Shown: positions 50,316 through 59,759 of the stretch, piece by piece
How positions within the stretch are numbered: the first letter of the stretch is position 1
How the letters are laid out: each line of letters starts with the position of its first letter
Assembly: GCF_014023275.1 (NCBI RefSeq)
Contig: NZ_CP054698.1
Span: 6,037,001-6,101,000 of the forward strand
DNA from: Nostoc edaphicum CCNP1411
Lineage (GTDB): Bacteria; Cyanobacteriota; Cyanobacteriia; Cyanobacteriales; Nostocaceae
Direction: 5' to 3'
Length of the DNA: 64,000 bases
Program-made: the position numbers and the translations under genes
The notes under the pieces: model-generated
Told to the model about the DNA's origin: nothing
What the model saw: the letters and a program-made list of their open reading frames with translations, nothing else
Database searches by the model: none

Positions 50316-50488
50316 GAGCTTGTTTGAAAAGTGGTATTTTGTGATTTTAATCGAATTATTACCCCCCTTAATCCCCCCTTGTAAAGGGGGGAAACCGGAA
50401 AATCTTGTTCCCTCCCCTTTGCAAGGGGAGGGTTAGGGTGGGGTAAAAAATATTTGATACATCAATCATGACTTTTCAAGCATCCTCT
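50316..50488 (+). mobile_element. 173-bp miniature IS5-type element, intact copy
   Basis: The ends are GAGCTTGTTTGAAAAGT and ACTTTTCAAGCATCCTC, flanked on both sides by TTA. The core holds two G/C-rich hairpins (CCCCCCTTGTAAAGGGGGG and CTCCCCTTTGCAAGGGGAG). The interrupted copy at 13333-13793 shares ends and core. The tips resemble the end of the IS5-like fragment at about 36088, so that family probably mobilised it. Confidence 0.7.
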
Positions 50489-50562
50489 TAGGTGGAACCA
50501 ATTTTTAGATCACAAAGACGCGATTTATCGCGTCTCTTGCCTTAACCGAACAGTATTGGAAA

Positions 50563-52128
50563 TCAACCTTCTTTTTGATTTGGCAAAACACCCTCAAGCA
50601 TAGATTCTAATTCTTTATTTAACCGACCAGATTTGACAAATTCTGCATAAGTATCTGCCTCAATTGCCAGCAGTTCTCCTCGAAATTGTTCTGTTGTAAA
50701 GCTCTGAAGATTGGGATATTCACCCTGTAATTTGTCAATTTCTATCCGTAAATCTGCAAGTTCACCTTTGATTAGTGTCTCTTGATAACGGCGAAACTCT
50801 GGGTCAATACCTGGGCGTTTGTCTGCCTGGAGATGTTCTAAAACGCGTTCTAAGGCAACATGACGGGCAACGAATTCTAAATATTGCTCACGTAAGGGTG
50901 CATCACCTAGCAAATTGAGTTTTTCTAGCAATGGTTTGATGGTTAATCCTTGGACAAGTAGAGTAAATAAAACTACTCCAAATACCGTTGCAATGATTTT
51001 TTCTCGCTCTGGTAATGTTACTGGTACACTCAATGCTAAGGCAATGGAGACTGAACCACGTAATCCTCCCCACCAGAGGATAGTTTGTTCTGGTAACGAA
51101 ATGTCCGATTTGGTGATGCTAGTACTAAATCTGGTGAGAATCAAAATAGCAACTGCTCGCATCAAAATCATTGCTACCACTGTCACCATGATGATTTGCA
51201 GGTTTTCGCCTAAACTAGCAAAGCGTATTTGGTCGCCAATTAGCAAGAAGACAATGGAGTTAACAAAGAACGCCAAAAATTCCCAAAATTCGGAGACAAT
51301 AATCCGAGTGCGGGGATTCATGCCGATACGAGAGCCAAAGTTGCCTAAAATCAAACCTGTGGTGACAACCCCAATTACCCCAGAACCACCTAAGTCTTCG
51401 ATAATCAGGTAAGTGCCGTAGGCGGAAACTAGGGTTAAGGATTGCTCCACTAAAGGCAAATCGAAGCGCTGGGTGAGGTAGGAAATCCCAAATCCAATGA
51501 AAGCTCCCACCCCTACACCAATGCCAACAACTGTAAATAACTGCAATAAAATTGGCTGGAATTCCAATTCCACAGTTCCCAAAGATAAGGCCACCAAAAA
51601 ACCAAAGGCAACTACAGCCATACCATCATTGAATAGGCTTTCGCCTTCCATTAAGGTGGTAAGACGACTACCTACGCCGAGTTGGCGGAACAAAGCGGTG
51701 ACAGAAACCGGGTCAGTGGCAGATAGACTGGCGGCGATGAGTAAAGCTGTAGTTAAGGAAATACCAACGAATTGATTGAGAGCGATCGCTACTCCGGCGA
51801 TCGCAATTAACACCCCAAACACCGCATACAGGCAAATTGGCACTAAATCCCGCTTCAGTTCTGACCATTTCAAATTCCATGCGGCTTCAAATAGCAGCGG
51901 TGGTAAAAAAATGAACAAAATTAATTCGGGAGAAAGGGTTACTAAACGGACATCCACCAACGCCAAACCTAACCCGACAATCACCAGTAGCAAAGTGTAA
52001 GGGATATTGCGAAACCAGCTAAATATCTGCGGTAGTGTCGCCACACCTAAAGATACCGAAAGTACCAGTAGAAACTGCTTGAGATTGTTTGTAATGACTT
52101 CTTCGGCGATCGCGGATTCAAGTACCAT
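50563..52128 (-). CDS. CPA1-type Na+/H+ antiporter (NhaP-like)
   Basis: A 521-residue polytopic membrane transporter. The first about 400 residues form 12 or so helices with 'FIFLPPLLFEAAWNLKW', 'SATDPVSVTALFRQLGV' with the ion-binding Asp, 'LMEGESLFNDGMAVVAFGF' and 'WGGLRGSVSIALALSVP', all CPA1 signatures. A soluble tail of about 110 residues follows. The ATG at 52128 follows CAGGAATTTACTT, so AGGA lies at a good distance. The frame also reaches an ATG nine codons earlier. It exchanges Na+ for H+ to control pH or salt. It lies back to back with a DUF389 gene and a second antiporter. Confidence 0.9.
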   Translation of the reverse strand: MVLESAIAEEVITNNLKQFLLVLSVSLGVATLPQIFSWFRNIPYTLLLVIVGLGLALVDVRLVTLSPELILFIFLPPLLFEAAWNLKWSELKRDLVPICLYAVFGVLIAIAGVAIALNQFVGISLTTALLIAASLSATDPVSVTALFRQLGVGSRLTTLMEGESLFNDGMAVVAFGFLVALSLGTVELEFQPILLQLFTVVGIGVGVGAFIGFGISYLTQRFDLPLVEQSLTLVSAYGTYLIIEDLGGSGVIGVVTTGLILGNFGSRIGMNPRTRIIVSEFWEFLAFFVNSIVFLLIGDQIRFASLGENLQIIMVTVVAMILMRAVAILILTRFSTSITKSDISLPEQTILWWGGLRGSVSIALALSVPVTLPEREKIIATVFGVVLFTLLVQGLTIKPLLEKLNLLGDAPLREQYLEFVARHVALERVLEHLQADKRPGIDPEFRRYQETLIKGELADLRIEIDKLQGEYPNLQSFTTEQFRGELLAIEADTYAEFVKSGRLNKELESMLEGVLPNQKEG

Positions 52129-52227
52129 AAGTAAATTCCTGGTATAATTTTGCATTTATCGAAACAGAATTCAGGAGTCAGGAGTCAGAATTCAGGAGTC
52201 AGAATAAAGCCGTGAATTTTGTATATA

Positions 52228-52369
52228 GCGGTTATCAGTTGAGTGCAATACAGACCTAACCCCCAGCCCCTTCCCTACAAGGGAAGGGGAGTAAGATTCA
52301 AAGCCTCTCTCCTTTTAGGAGAGAGGTTTGGAGAGAGGTCAAACTGTATTGCATCCAAACGAGAACCGC
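52228..52369 (-). mobile_element. 142-bp miniature inverted-repeat element, copy 2
   Basis: Reverse-oriented copy of the element at 2577-2718, of identical length, with the ends GCGGTT and AACCGC between TA flanks. The end sequences of the two copies differ (GCGCTT against GCGGTT), but each copy keeps its own two ends complementary. It sits upstream of the antiporter gene and of the DUF389 gene. Confidence 0.75.
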
Positions 52370-52482
52370 TATGTCTGGCAGACTTAGATATGACTATTCT
52401 CAGATGACACCAATTCAATTTAAGACTTTAATTAGCAGAGAATGAAGATTTTACAGTTAACCGAACATTTAGGAGGAAGGTC

Positions 52483-53484
52483 TTGGGTAATAACATTCGA
52501 GACCGCTTTAAAAATTTCCGCCGTCGGGGTTCGCAGCCGGAACAACTCCAACAGCTACAAACAGACTTGCTGGCAGAATCGACTCTAGACTCAGCTTACA
52601 TAATTTTGATTATTAGCTCCTGTGCGATCGCTACTTTAGGTTTATTGTCTAATAGTGCGGCCGTGATTATTGGCGCGATGATTATTGCCCCTCTAATGTT
52701 GCCGATTCGTGGGTTAGCTTTTGGTGCTTTGCAAGCAGATATTACATTATTCCGCAAAGGAATAATTGCTGTAGCAGTGGGGACTATATTAGCGGTTGCG
52801 ATCGCCTGGACTCTGGGTTGGCTAGTAGGGTTGCCCAGCTACGGTAGCGAGATCCTGGCTAGATCAAGACCAACATTATTAGATTTGGGAATTGCGGTAG
52901 CGGCTGGCGGTATCAGTGGCTACGCAAAAGTTGAGACGAAAATCTCTACTAGTTTAGCGGGAACTGCGATCGCTGTTGCTCTTATGCCTCCCATCTGTGT
53001 CATTGGTTTAGGCTTGGCACAAGGAAATTGGTCACTCAGTTTCGGAGCAACCCTACTTTATCTCACCAACTTGCTGGGTATCGCCCTCTCCTGTATGGTG
53101 ACATTCGTGGTAGTAGGTTACACTTCAATGGCGCGGGCCCGTCAACCCCTAATTTGGACTATGGCTTTGACGGCTATTTTGGTAATTCCCTTGGGAGTAA
53201 GTTTTGCCAGACTTGTACGACAGGCACAACTAGAAAATAGTCTACGACGGGCATTATTAAACCGAACTGTCACTTTTGGACGCTTGCAGTTGCTCAACAG
53301 TAATACCAACTGGTTGACAAATCCTCCAGAAGTCCGTTTGAGTGTCCGGGCAAGGGAACCTGTCACACCTCGGCAAGTAGAATTATTAGAAGAATTTATT
53401 GAACGAGAGATGGGGCAACCATTCACTCTCATTTTTGAAGTTGGTCAAGTAGAGGAAATTCGACGTTCTGAACCCACACGCTGA
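52483..53484 (+). CDS. DUF389 (TIGR00341-type) membrane protein with TTG start
   Basis: A 333-residue membrane protein with about six helices carrying the DUF389 signatures 'SSCAIATLGLLSNSAAVIIGAMIIAPLMLPI' and 'GGISGYAKVETKISTSLAGTAIAVALMPP'. A soluble C-terminal domain of about 90 residues follows. The start is a TTG preceded by a perfect AGGAGG six bases upstream; no ATG in this frame fits. The function of the family is not established; transport is presumed. The stop lies 19 bases before the next antiporter gene, so the two are probably co-transcribed. Confidence 0.85.
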   Translation: MGNNIRDRFKNFRRRGSQPEQLQQLQTDLLAESTLDSAYIILIISSCAIATLGLLSNSAAVIIGAMIIAPLMLPIRGLAFGALQADITLFRKGIIAVAVGTILAVAIAWTLGWLVGLPSYGSEILARSRPTLLDLGIAVAAGGISGYAKVETKISTSLAGTAIAVALMPPICVIGLGLAQGNWSLSFGATLLYLTNLLGIALSCMVTFVVVGYTSMARARQPLIWTMALTAILVIPLGVSFARLVRQAQLENSLRRALLNRTVTFGRLQLLNSNTNWLTNPPEVRLSVRAREPVTPRQVELLEEFIEREMGQPFTLIFEVGQVEEIRRSEPTR

Positions 53485-53503
53485 ACTTGCTAATTTGGCA
53501 TGA

Positions 53504-55108
53504 ATGAGGAGAAAATCTATCAGTCAAGTCAAACTAACTTTCCAAGATGCAATAGTGGATGTTACCGAATTAGTCAAAGTTTCAATTATTCTCTTGCTCC
53601 TTGCTACATGTGTAGCTCTGCTATCCCGGCGGTTGGGAATCCCTTACGTTACGGGTTTAGTATTAGCAGGTTTGCCCATTACTGAGCTATTGTCTCGACC
53701 AATTGGTTTAAATCCAACCCTAGTTTTGAATCTTTTCTTACCAATTCTCATTTTTGAAGCTGGTATTAATACAGATGTCAGCCGCCTACGCAGCACCTTT
53801 AAACCAATTGCCCTACTAGCTGGGCCAGGGGCTGTGCTTTCTAGCGCTATTATTGCCGCCCTCTTAAAATTTGGGCTGGGATTGGATTGGATACCTGCGT
53901 TATTTGTCGGAGTAATTCTGGCAAACACTGATACAGTTTCAATGATTGCTGTATTTAAGGAGATACCAGTTCCCTCAAGGCTTTCCACCATCGTTGAAGG
54001 AGAAACTCTATTCAATGATGCAGCGGCCCTAGTTTCCTTCAACCTGATTTTGCAAGTATATTCAACAGGCTCACTCACATTTTTAGAGGGAATCCAACAA
54101 CTGCTATTTATCTCTTTAGGGGGATGTGTTGTGGGGTTAGTCTTGGGCTACTTGAGTATACCTATATTCGCCCGTTTAGATGATGCTCTTAGCAGTCTTT
54201 TGTTGACAGTTGCAGTTGCATTAGGAACTTTTCAGGTTGGGCAATTTCTCGGTGTATCGGGTGCCGTGGCCGTAGTTGTAGCTGGATTAATTTTCGGGAA
54301 TTTAGGGCTTTCTGGCAATACTTCTGCTTCTAATCGCATCACCTTATTAAGTTTCTGGGAATATGCCAGTTTTACTGTCAACACCTTTATTTTTTTGTTG
54401 ATTGGTGTAGAAATAGACCTAGTAACGCTTTGGAGAACTTTACCTGCAATTATATTTGCAGTTTTGGCTTATCAAATTGGGCGAGTTCTTACAGTTTATC
54501 CTCTACTAGCAGGGATTCGTTTGATTGACCGTCCAATTCCATTGCGCTGGCAACATCTACTCTTTTTAGGTAACATCAAAGGTTCGCTCTCAATGGCTCT
54601 GGCGTTGAGTTTACCTCCAACACTACCAGGGCGAGATGTCCTCATCGCTTTAGTTTTTGGTAGTGTGCTGGTGTCGTTAGTTGGACAGGGTTTAAGTTTG
54701 CCTTGGGTGGTAAAACGTTTGAAATTATCTAAATTTTCAGAAGCTCAACAACAAGTTGAAGAATTGCAAGCCCAGTTAATGACGGGTAAGGCAGCACAAG
54801 ATGAATTAGATAGTTTGTTGAAATCAGGGGTGTTACCAAAAGCTGTTTACGAAGAGATGCGTTCAGCTTATCAGGTGCGAATTGCCAGTGCAGAAAAGAC
54901 ACTGCGGGAACTATATAATCGTCGCCCTGATGAGGTAGAAGGTAGAAGTGGCAAGAGCAGTAAACTGGAAGCCATTCGCCGACGTTTACTCTTAGCAGAA
55001 AAAGGAGCGCTCAATGAGGCAATGCGGAAGCGAATTCTCTCAGAAGAAATAGTGCGTGCGCGGATACAAATTCTTGATGAACAATTACTGAAATTAGAAG
55101 ATGATTAA
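53504..55108 (+). CDS. CPA1-type cation/proton antiporter, second copy
   Basis: A 534-residue transporter with 'LFLPILIFEAGINTDVSRLR', 'ILANTDTVSMIAVFKEIPVPSRLSTIVEGETLFNDAAALVSF' and 'FLGNIKGSLSMALALSLPP'. These are the ion-binding region and conserved helices of the CPA1 family. The usual DP pair of the ion site is DT here ('NTDTVS'), as in a subgroup of cyanobacterial antiporters, so ion preference may differ. A helical cytoplasmic tail of about 120 residues follows. It starts 19 bases after the DUF389 gene. The exact start is uncertain because the GAGGAG just downstream of the ATG could serve a later start. Confidence 0.88.
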   Translation: MRRKSISQVKLTFQDAIVDVTELVKVSIILLLLATCVALLSRRLGIPYVTGLVLAGLPITELLSRPIGLNPTLVLNLFLPILIFEAGINTDVSRLRSTFKPIALLAGPGAVLSSAIIAALLKFGLGLDWIPALFVGVILANTDTVSMIAVFKEIPVPSRLSTIVEGETLFNDAAALVSFNLILQVYSTGSLTFLEGIQQLLFISLGGCVVGLVLGYLSIPIFARLDDALSSLLLTVAVALGTFQVGQFLGVSGAVAVVVAGLIFGNLGLSGNTSASNRITLLSFWEYASFTVNTFIFLLIGVEIDLVTLWRTLPAIIFAVLAYQIGRVLTVYPLLAGIRLIDRPIPLRWQHLLFLGNIKGSLSMALALSLPPTLPGRDVLIALVFGSVLVSLVGQGLSLPWVVKRLKLSKFSEAQQQVEELQAQLMTGKAAQDELDSLLKSGVLPKAVYEEMRSAYQVRIASAEKTLRELYNRRPDEVEGRSGKSSKLEAIRRRLLLAEKGALNEAMRKRILSEEIVRARIQILDEQLLKLEDD

Positions 55109-55354
55109 GGATATGGGGCATTGGTCAAAATAGTTGTGTTAGCAGTAGCGGGGCTAAACGCTCTGCTAACAGCACTCTTCATCCCCCTGGTTACGCCGTC
55201 CCACCTTGCCAAGGGTGGACTTATAATGTGCATCTTCATGCAGAATTGTTATTAAGACATCCTAGTACCGCAAGGCGGAATTAAAAATTAAAAATGAAGA
55301 CAGCGTAAGGGTTTTGTTGATTGGGAATGGGTGGTTTATTTCCGCCGTGCTGTA

Positions 55355-55477
55355 CTATAGGACTCATATTTGATTTCTGAAAAAACTCAGTACAACTAAG
55401 AAGCCTTCTTGACTATTGCCTATTGCCTATTGCCTGCCTACGCAAATCAGTTCAGAAATCAAAGCGGATTCCTATAG
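55355..55477. mobile_element. 123-bp miniature inverted-repeat element with TA flanks
   Basis: The ends CTATAGGACTC...TTTGATTTCTGA and TCAGAAATCAAAG...TCCTATAG are complementary over about 25 bases with few mismatches and are flanked by TA on both sides. Three tandem ATTGCCT heptamers lie inside. It is non-coding and in the gap before the pirin gene. TA flanks suggest an IS630/Tc1-like mobiliser. The rest of 55109-55728 holds a GGGGCTAAACGCTCTGCTAAC repeat near 55150 and no supported gene. Confidence 0.65.
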
Positions 55478-55728
55478 TAGCTAATCTTGTTGTTAAAAAA
55501 TTGAAATTACAGTAATTTAGTTTTTAAAGAGTGTATTCCATTCAATTGAAAACCGCTGTCAAATCTCACAGTATCTTTTTGGTAAGTACGCCACTTTTAA
55601 GTGCGTACTTCTCATTTTATATGTATATACTTTACTATTTAAATAGTTACAAATTAGGTCTAATCAATCAGAACTCTAAACTTTGAATTCTAAATTCTTC
55701 TAAAAACAATTAACAACGAGGTAAACTT

Positions 55729-56445
55729 ATGTCTCAAAATACAATTACCCACTTAATTCACGATCGCAATGCCCGCGGCCACGCTCAAACAGGCTGGCTC
55801 GATAGTTATCACACATTTTCCTTCGGTAGTTTTTACGATCCTAACCGTATGGGATTTCGCTCTCTGCGAGTGATTAACGACGATCGCATCGCCCCTGGGG
55901 CTGGATTTCCTACCCACAGTCATCGTGACATGGAAATTCTCACCTACGTCTTAGAAGGTGCTGTAGAGCATAAAGACAGCTTGGGTACTGGGTCGGTGAT
56001 TCGCCCTGGTGATGCCCAAATTATGAGTGCTGGTACCGGAATCAGCCACAGCGAATTTAATCCCTCGCCAACTGAACCACTGCACCTGCTACAAATCTGG
56101 ATTCTTCCCGATCGAGAAGGAATAACGCCAAGATATGAGCAAAAAGCTTTTCCTCTCGAAGAAAAGCGCGGTAAACTCCGCTTAATTGCCTCTAAGGATG
56201 GGCGCGATGGTGCTGTGACAATTCACCAAGATGTTGAGTTATATACATCTGTTTTAGAGTCAGGTGATGTTGTTAATTATCAAGTCAAAAGCGATCGCTA
56301 TGCCTGGTTACAAGTAGCCCAAGGCATAGTCAACTTAAATGGTGAAGAACTCAGAGCCGGCGATGGTGTGCAGATCAACGGCGAAGAACAGCTAGAAATT
56401 AGCACCAACATCGGCGGCGAAATCTTGCTTTTCGATTTGGGCTAA
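55729..56445 (+). CDS. Pirin-family protein
   Basis: A 238-residue bicupin. The N-terminal cupin has '[45 protein letters not shown]', with the metal-binding His pair in 'HSHRDME', then '[20 protein letters not shown]'. The second, C-terminal cupin is degenerate. Bacterial homologues such as YhhW have quercetin 2,3-dioxygenase activity. The physiological role here is unknown. It is a single gene with its own terminator and an ATG preceded by ACGAGG. Confidence 0.92.
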   Translation: MSQNTITHLIHDRNARGHAQTGWLDSYHTFSFGSFYDPNRMGFRSLRVINDDRIAPGAGFPTHSHRDMEILTYVLEGAVEHKDSLGTGSVIRPGDAQIMSAGTGISHSEFNPSPTEPLHLLQIWILPDREGITPRYEQKAFPLEEKRGKLRLIASKDGRDGAVTIHQDVELYTSVLESGDVVNYQVKSDRYAWLQVAQGIVNLNGEELRAGDGVQINGEEQLEISTNIGGEILLFDLG

Positions 56446-56493
56446 TATTCCAGCTAAAGGGCGGTTAGAAACCGCCTCTACACAAACAATACA

Positions 56494-56519
56494 ACAAGGG
56501 GCTTAACCCCCCTTGTTTT
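56494..56519 (+). terminator. Terminator after the pirin gene
   Basis: ACAAGGGG pairs with CCCCTTGT around a short loop and is followed by TTTTG, about 50 bases after the pirin stop. It also faces the convergent truncated comM gene. Confidence 0.6.
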
Positions 56520-56559
56520 GTCTTAGAGGTTGTTTTAAATTACCTAAAAATAGCTATTA

Positions 56560-57180
56560 CTACTGCATTCTGTCGATTGTGCGATACTGAATTGCTTCCG
56601 CTACATGATTAGTTTTTAGTTCATCTTCTGCCGCTAAATCTGCAATAGTCCGTGCTACTTTGAGAATGCGATCGCTAGCTCTTGCCGATAAACCTAATTT
56701 CCTAATTGCTACTTCTAATAAATTCCGACTAGCATCATCTAGTTTGCACCATTTCTGGAGATGACGACTTTGCATGTGGGCATTGCAACGCAAATTTGCT
56801 TCTCCTTGGAAGCGGGTAATGGCGCGATCGCTTGCTTGTTGAACCCGTTCGCGGACTGATGTTGATGCTTCTCCAGTAGGTTGTTGGGTAATTTCTTCTG
56901 GTTTCAAGCGATTCACTGCAACTTGTAAATCAATTCGATCCATCAATGGCCCAGAAAGTTTGGCCCAATATTGCTCGCGTTGGCGGGGAGAACAAGTACA
57001 TTGTTGGATGGTATCGCCATAGTAACCGCATGGACAGGGATTAGTACTCGCCACCAAAGTAAATTGTGCAGGAAACATTACCGATAATTTGGTGCGGGAA
57101 ATTGTGACATAGCCATCTTCTAAAGGTTGACGCAGAAATTCTAAAACATCTCGTTTAAATTCTGTCAACTCGTCCGACAT
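56560..57180 (-). pseudogene. comM: ComM/YifB-type Mg-chelatase-like ATPase, N-terminally truncated
   Basis: The frame covers about the last 206 residues of a normally about 510-residue protein. It begins right in the Walker B region ('DELTEFKRDVLEFLRQPLEDG'), then 'SRTKLSVMFPAQFTLVASTNPCPCGYYGD', the cysteine-rich 'CPCGYYGDTIQQCTC', 'LSGPLMDRIDLQV' and the C-terminal Mg-chelatase domain 'LGLSARASDRILKVARTIADL'. The N-terminal Lon-like domain and the P-loop are gone, so it cannot hydrolyse ATP. ComM supports branch migration during natural transformation. The break lies at the edge of the AT-rich region with the Z1/methyltransferase pair, so an insertion or deletion event probably cut it. Confidence 0.8.
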
Positions 57181-57690
57181 TTTTATATAGTTATTTTTTA
57201 TAACCCTTGCAAAATAACCATCCTAGCTGTATATCATTCATATAAACGATAAATAATGCCTTTTTTCTATACATTTCTCTTAAATTCAAATAAGACACGC
57301 AATTTTGACCAAACTGTAATTAGTATTACCCGATGCCTTTGTTTATACCAAGGCAAGTATTAGCAAAAAATGCTACCTGAATGTACTTGCCACTTGAAAG
57401 CATAAATGGCTCAAAAATTCAAGTGGAAGACTCAAAAAGACAAGATTGATAAAAAGCTGCGATCGTTAAACCTAGCTGGATAATCCTCAGATATAGCAAA
57501 AGTTTAAATACTACGTGGTTGCAACGCCATACAGTTGAAGAATATCCACATGATTCAGCTTCAATAATTTTCCAAGCAACAACTTGGTTATTGGTAGTTG
57601 TAACCGCAAGTATAATTAATTATTTATATAATTTGGGAAGATAGTAACTTATCAAAAGTTAGTGATCTAAGGTAATTAAAAAAATTTAAA
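57181..57690. other. Junction between truncated comM and the Z1 gene
   Basis: 510 AT-rich bases with no supported gene on either strand. A 25-codon plus-strand frame from 57406 has no recognisable features. This is where the missing 5' part of comM would be expected, so a deletion or rearrangement end lies about 57180. No inverted repeat or tRNA is recognisable as an integration site. Confidence 0.45.
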
Positions 57691-59727
57691 TTAGCTTTCA
57701 TTTACAGAAAACGCATAGCTACCATCTGGAAATCGGATAACTGGAATCCAAAAAGGTACTCCATCCCAGCCTTTAGGAGGAGCAATTTTTCCATTAGTTC
57801 GAGTCATTAATAATGTAGGATAATTGGGGTTAATTCCATACGGAGTGTTTCCAGCATTGCCAGGTAAAACAGCTCCTATTTCAGAATAGCTCCTGTACTG
57901 ACTTTTCCCAATATCTGCTGATCGATTAACGATAACTAATGTACCTATATTTTGGTATCTTTGCTGATCTCGGAGGGCAGAAATGGCTTGCCTAATCAAA
58001 TCATCATTCCAAGCACCGCTTGATCCAGGTGTTTTGTACTGAAAATCCAGAACCTCTAAAAGCTCATCAATTGTTACCGTATATGGGTGTTGCTGATTAG
58101 AATATTTAGTATTAGACAGTAGATAATCAAGTTCTTGGGTTTGATTACCCAAAATATGAGGTTCAGATATTGGTAATGACGGAAAATACTGTTTTCCTCC
58201 TTGATAAGTGATTCGATTTGTATTTTCATTTAATACATTACGGCGAGTCGGTTTAATTCCTCTTGCCATCAAAGGAATAAGCTGAATAGGTAAATGAGTT
58301 GCTTGGCACTGTTCTCTGACTAAATCATCACTCTCATGAATGTCAACAAATCTTTGAGCTAAATGAAGTGGCAAGTAAATACGAATAGCTAGTAATTCAT
58401 TTCGACGATATCCATACATTCTTGCGTGCTGTAAAACTGTATCCATCTGTGGTTGTTGAGCATCTCTACCGTAGTAAGTAACTAGAAGATTCTTGACAGT
58501 GACACCACGACCTATTTTTGTACCCCCTATATAGAGGGTATGTCTTCGTGCTGGATTAGGCCTAATTCCTTCACCAGTATCAGAGTTAATTTCTATAACT
58601 TCTGTAGAGGTAATTCGTCTTGCTGTTTCTATTAAAACATCATCGAATGATGGAACATTACTAAAACTTTGTTTTAGATCATTATAAGCATTTTGTAATT
58701 GTGTTGTGAGAATAGCAGACGCACCAGTTATTGGGTTATTAGGATTTTGTTTAAGTTGGTTCGTCAATTCATTCTTAAAGTTATCAACTAATACTGCTGC
58801 TAAATGATGATCTCCCTGTCTAAAACTAGTATGGAGTAAATAGGTATATTTTTTAGAATTTCCCTGTAGTCTTAAAATTGCTGATCCTAGAAAAAACACC
58901 AGCATTGACTGTATAACAGTATCAGGAATACTGCTGCTGTTCCGTAACCTATCAAGATCAATGTCAGGCACTAGACGAATATGATCTGAATTATTAAAGT
59001 TACTGTTACCAAAAAAGTAGTTACCACCCGCGTAACCTGTACCTGGTGTAGTGACAATAACAAAATCTGGTCTGAAAGCACTTTGACTATCTTGTAATAG
59101 TAATGCTTGAGGAGTAGCGGTAGTTTGCAAGTATGTATGAGAATTCAGATAATCTCTTAAATTAACAATTGCTCTATTTACTGAACTTGTAGGTTTGTTT
59201 TGATCATTAATATTCGTATCTAAACTAGCTTGATCCGCCTCATCATCAATAATAATAACTGGTTGATTTTGCCAGTTTGATAGCTGGACGATATTTAAAG
59301 CATCTCGCAAACGACGTGGATCTTTAGGACAAACTAAAGCTAGTGGTAAACCATGAGTAGCTCTTGAAGTTTGTCTAATTTCTGCCTTCCCAAAAACTTG
59401 AAAACTATCTAATGCCCCTTTAATTCTTTCAAGCGTTTGCTCATAGATATCATTTAAATTGGATGTCATTACTACAAAATTATTGAAATCATTATCTGCT
59501 GCTAAAGCCATCGTTGTCAAAATAATTGATGTTTTTCCACTTTGAATGTGACCATAAATCAATCCTTTAACAGAGCCAGTTTTTGTAGTTTCCAAACATC
59601 CTTCTAATACTTCAGAGGCAGTTTCAAGGATTTGCTGAAAATCAGCGTATGAGATATTCTCTTCATCATTTAAATACTCCCTAAGATTAGTAATATTATC
59701 TCCATTAAGTGTATTTATTTGCGCCAT
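57691..59727 (-). CDS. Z1-domain ATPase of a restriction-modification-type system
   Basis: A 678-residue protein with a helicase-like P-loop 'IYGHIQSGKTSIILTT' (about 58-73) and a Walker B-like 'VIIIDDEADQASLD' (about 156-169). The Z1 domain ('TATPQALLL', 'IGGTKIGRGVTVKNLLVTYYGRDAQQPQMDTVLQHARMYGYR') follows in the second half. The last stretch resembles the helicase motif VI region. Z1 proteins are known to be encoded with cytosine methyltransferases, MutL/MORC-like ATPases and nucleases. The ATG is preceded by a full AAGGAGG with seven-base spacing. It follows the methyltransferase gene by 32 bases, so they form one operon. The nuclease partner is not visible in the window. Confidence 0.85.
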   Translation of the reverse strand: MAQINTLNGDNITNLREYLNDEENISYADFQQILETASEVLEGCLETTKTGSVKGLIYGHIQSGKTSIILTTMALAADNDFNNFVVMTSNLNDIYEQTLERIKGALDSFQVFGKAEIRQTSRATHGLPLALVCPKDPRRLRDALNIVQLSNWQNQPVIIIDDEADQASLDTNINDQNKPTSSVNRAIVNLRDYLNSHTYLQTTATPQALLLQDSQSAFRPDFVIVTTPGTGYAGGNYFFGNSNFNNSDHIRLVPDIDLDRLRNSSSIPDTVIQSMLVFFLGSAILRLQGNSKKYTYLLHTSFRQGDHHLAAVLVDNFKNELTNQLKQNPNNPITGASAILTTQLQNAYNDLKQSFSNVPSFDDVLIETARRITSTEVIEINSDTGEGIRPNPARRHTLYIGGTKIGRGVTVKNLLVTYYGRDAQQPQMDTVLQHARMYGYRRNELLAIRIYLPLHLAQRFVDIHESDDLVREQCQATHLPIQLIPLMARGIKPTRRNVLNENTNRITYQGGKQYFPSLPISEPHILGNQTQELDYLLSNTKYSNQQHPYTVTIDELLEVLDFQYKTPGSSGAWNDDLIRQAISALRDQQRYQNIGTLVIVNRSADIGKSQYRSYSEIGAVLPGNAGNTPYGINPNYPTLLMTRTNGKIAPPKGWDGVPFWIPVIRFPDGSYAFSVNES

Positions 59728-59759
59728 ATTTTTACCTCCTTAATCTATTAAATACAAAA

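Noticed and set aside
50915..52000. Several plus-strand frames opposite the first CPA1 antiporter
   Set aside because: Antisense frames with Thr/Lys/Pro-rich composition typical of the complement of hydrophobic membrane-protein codons.
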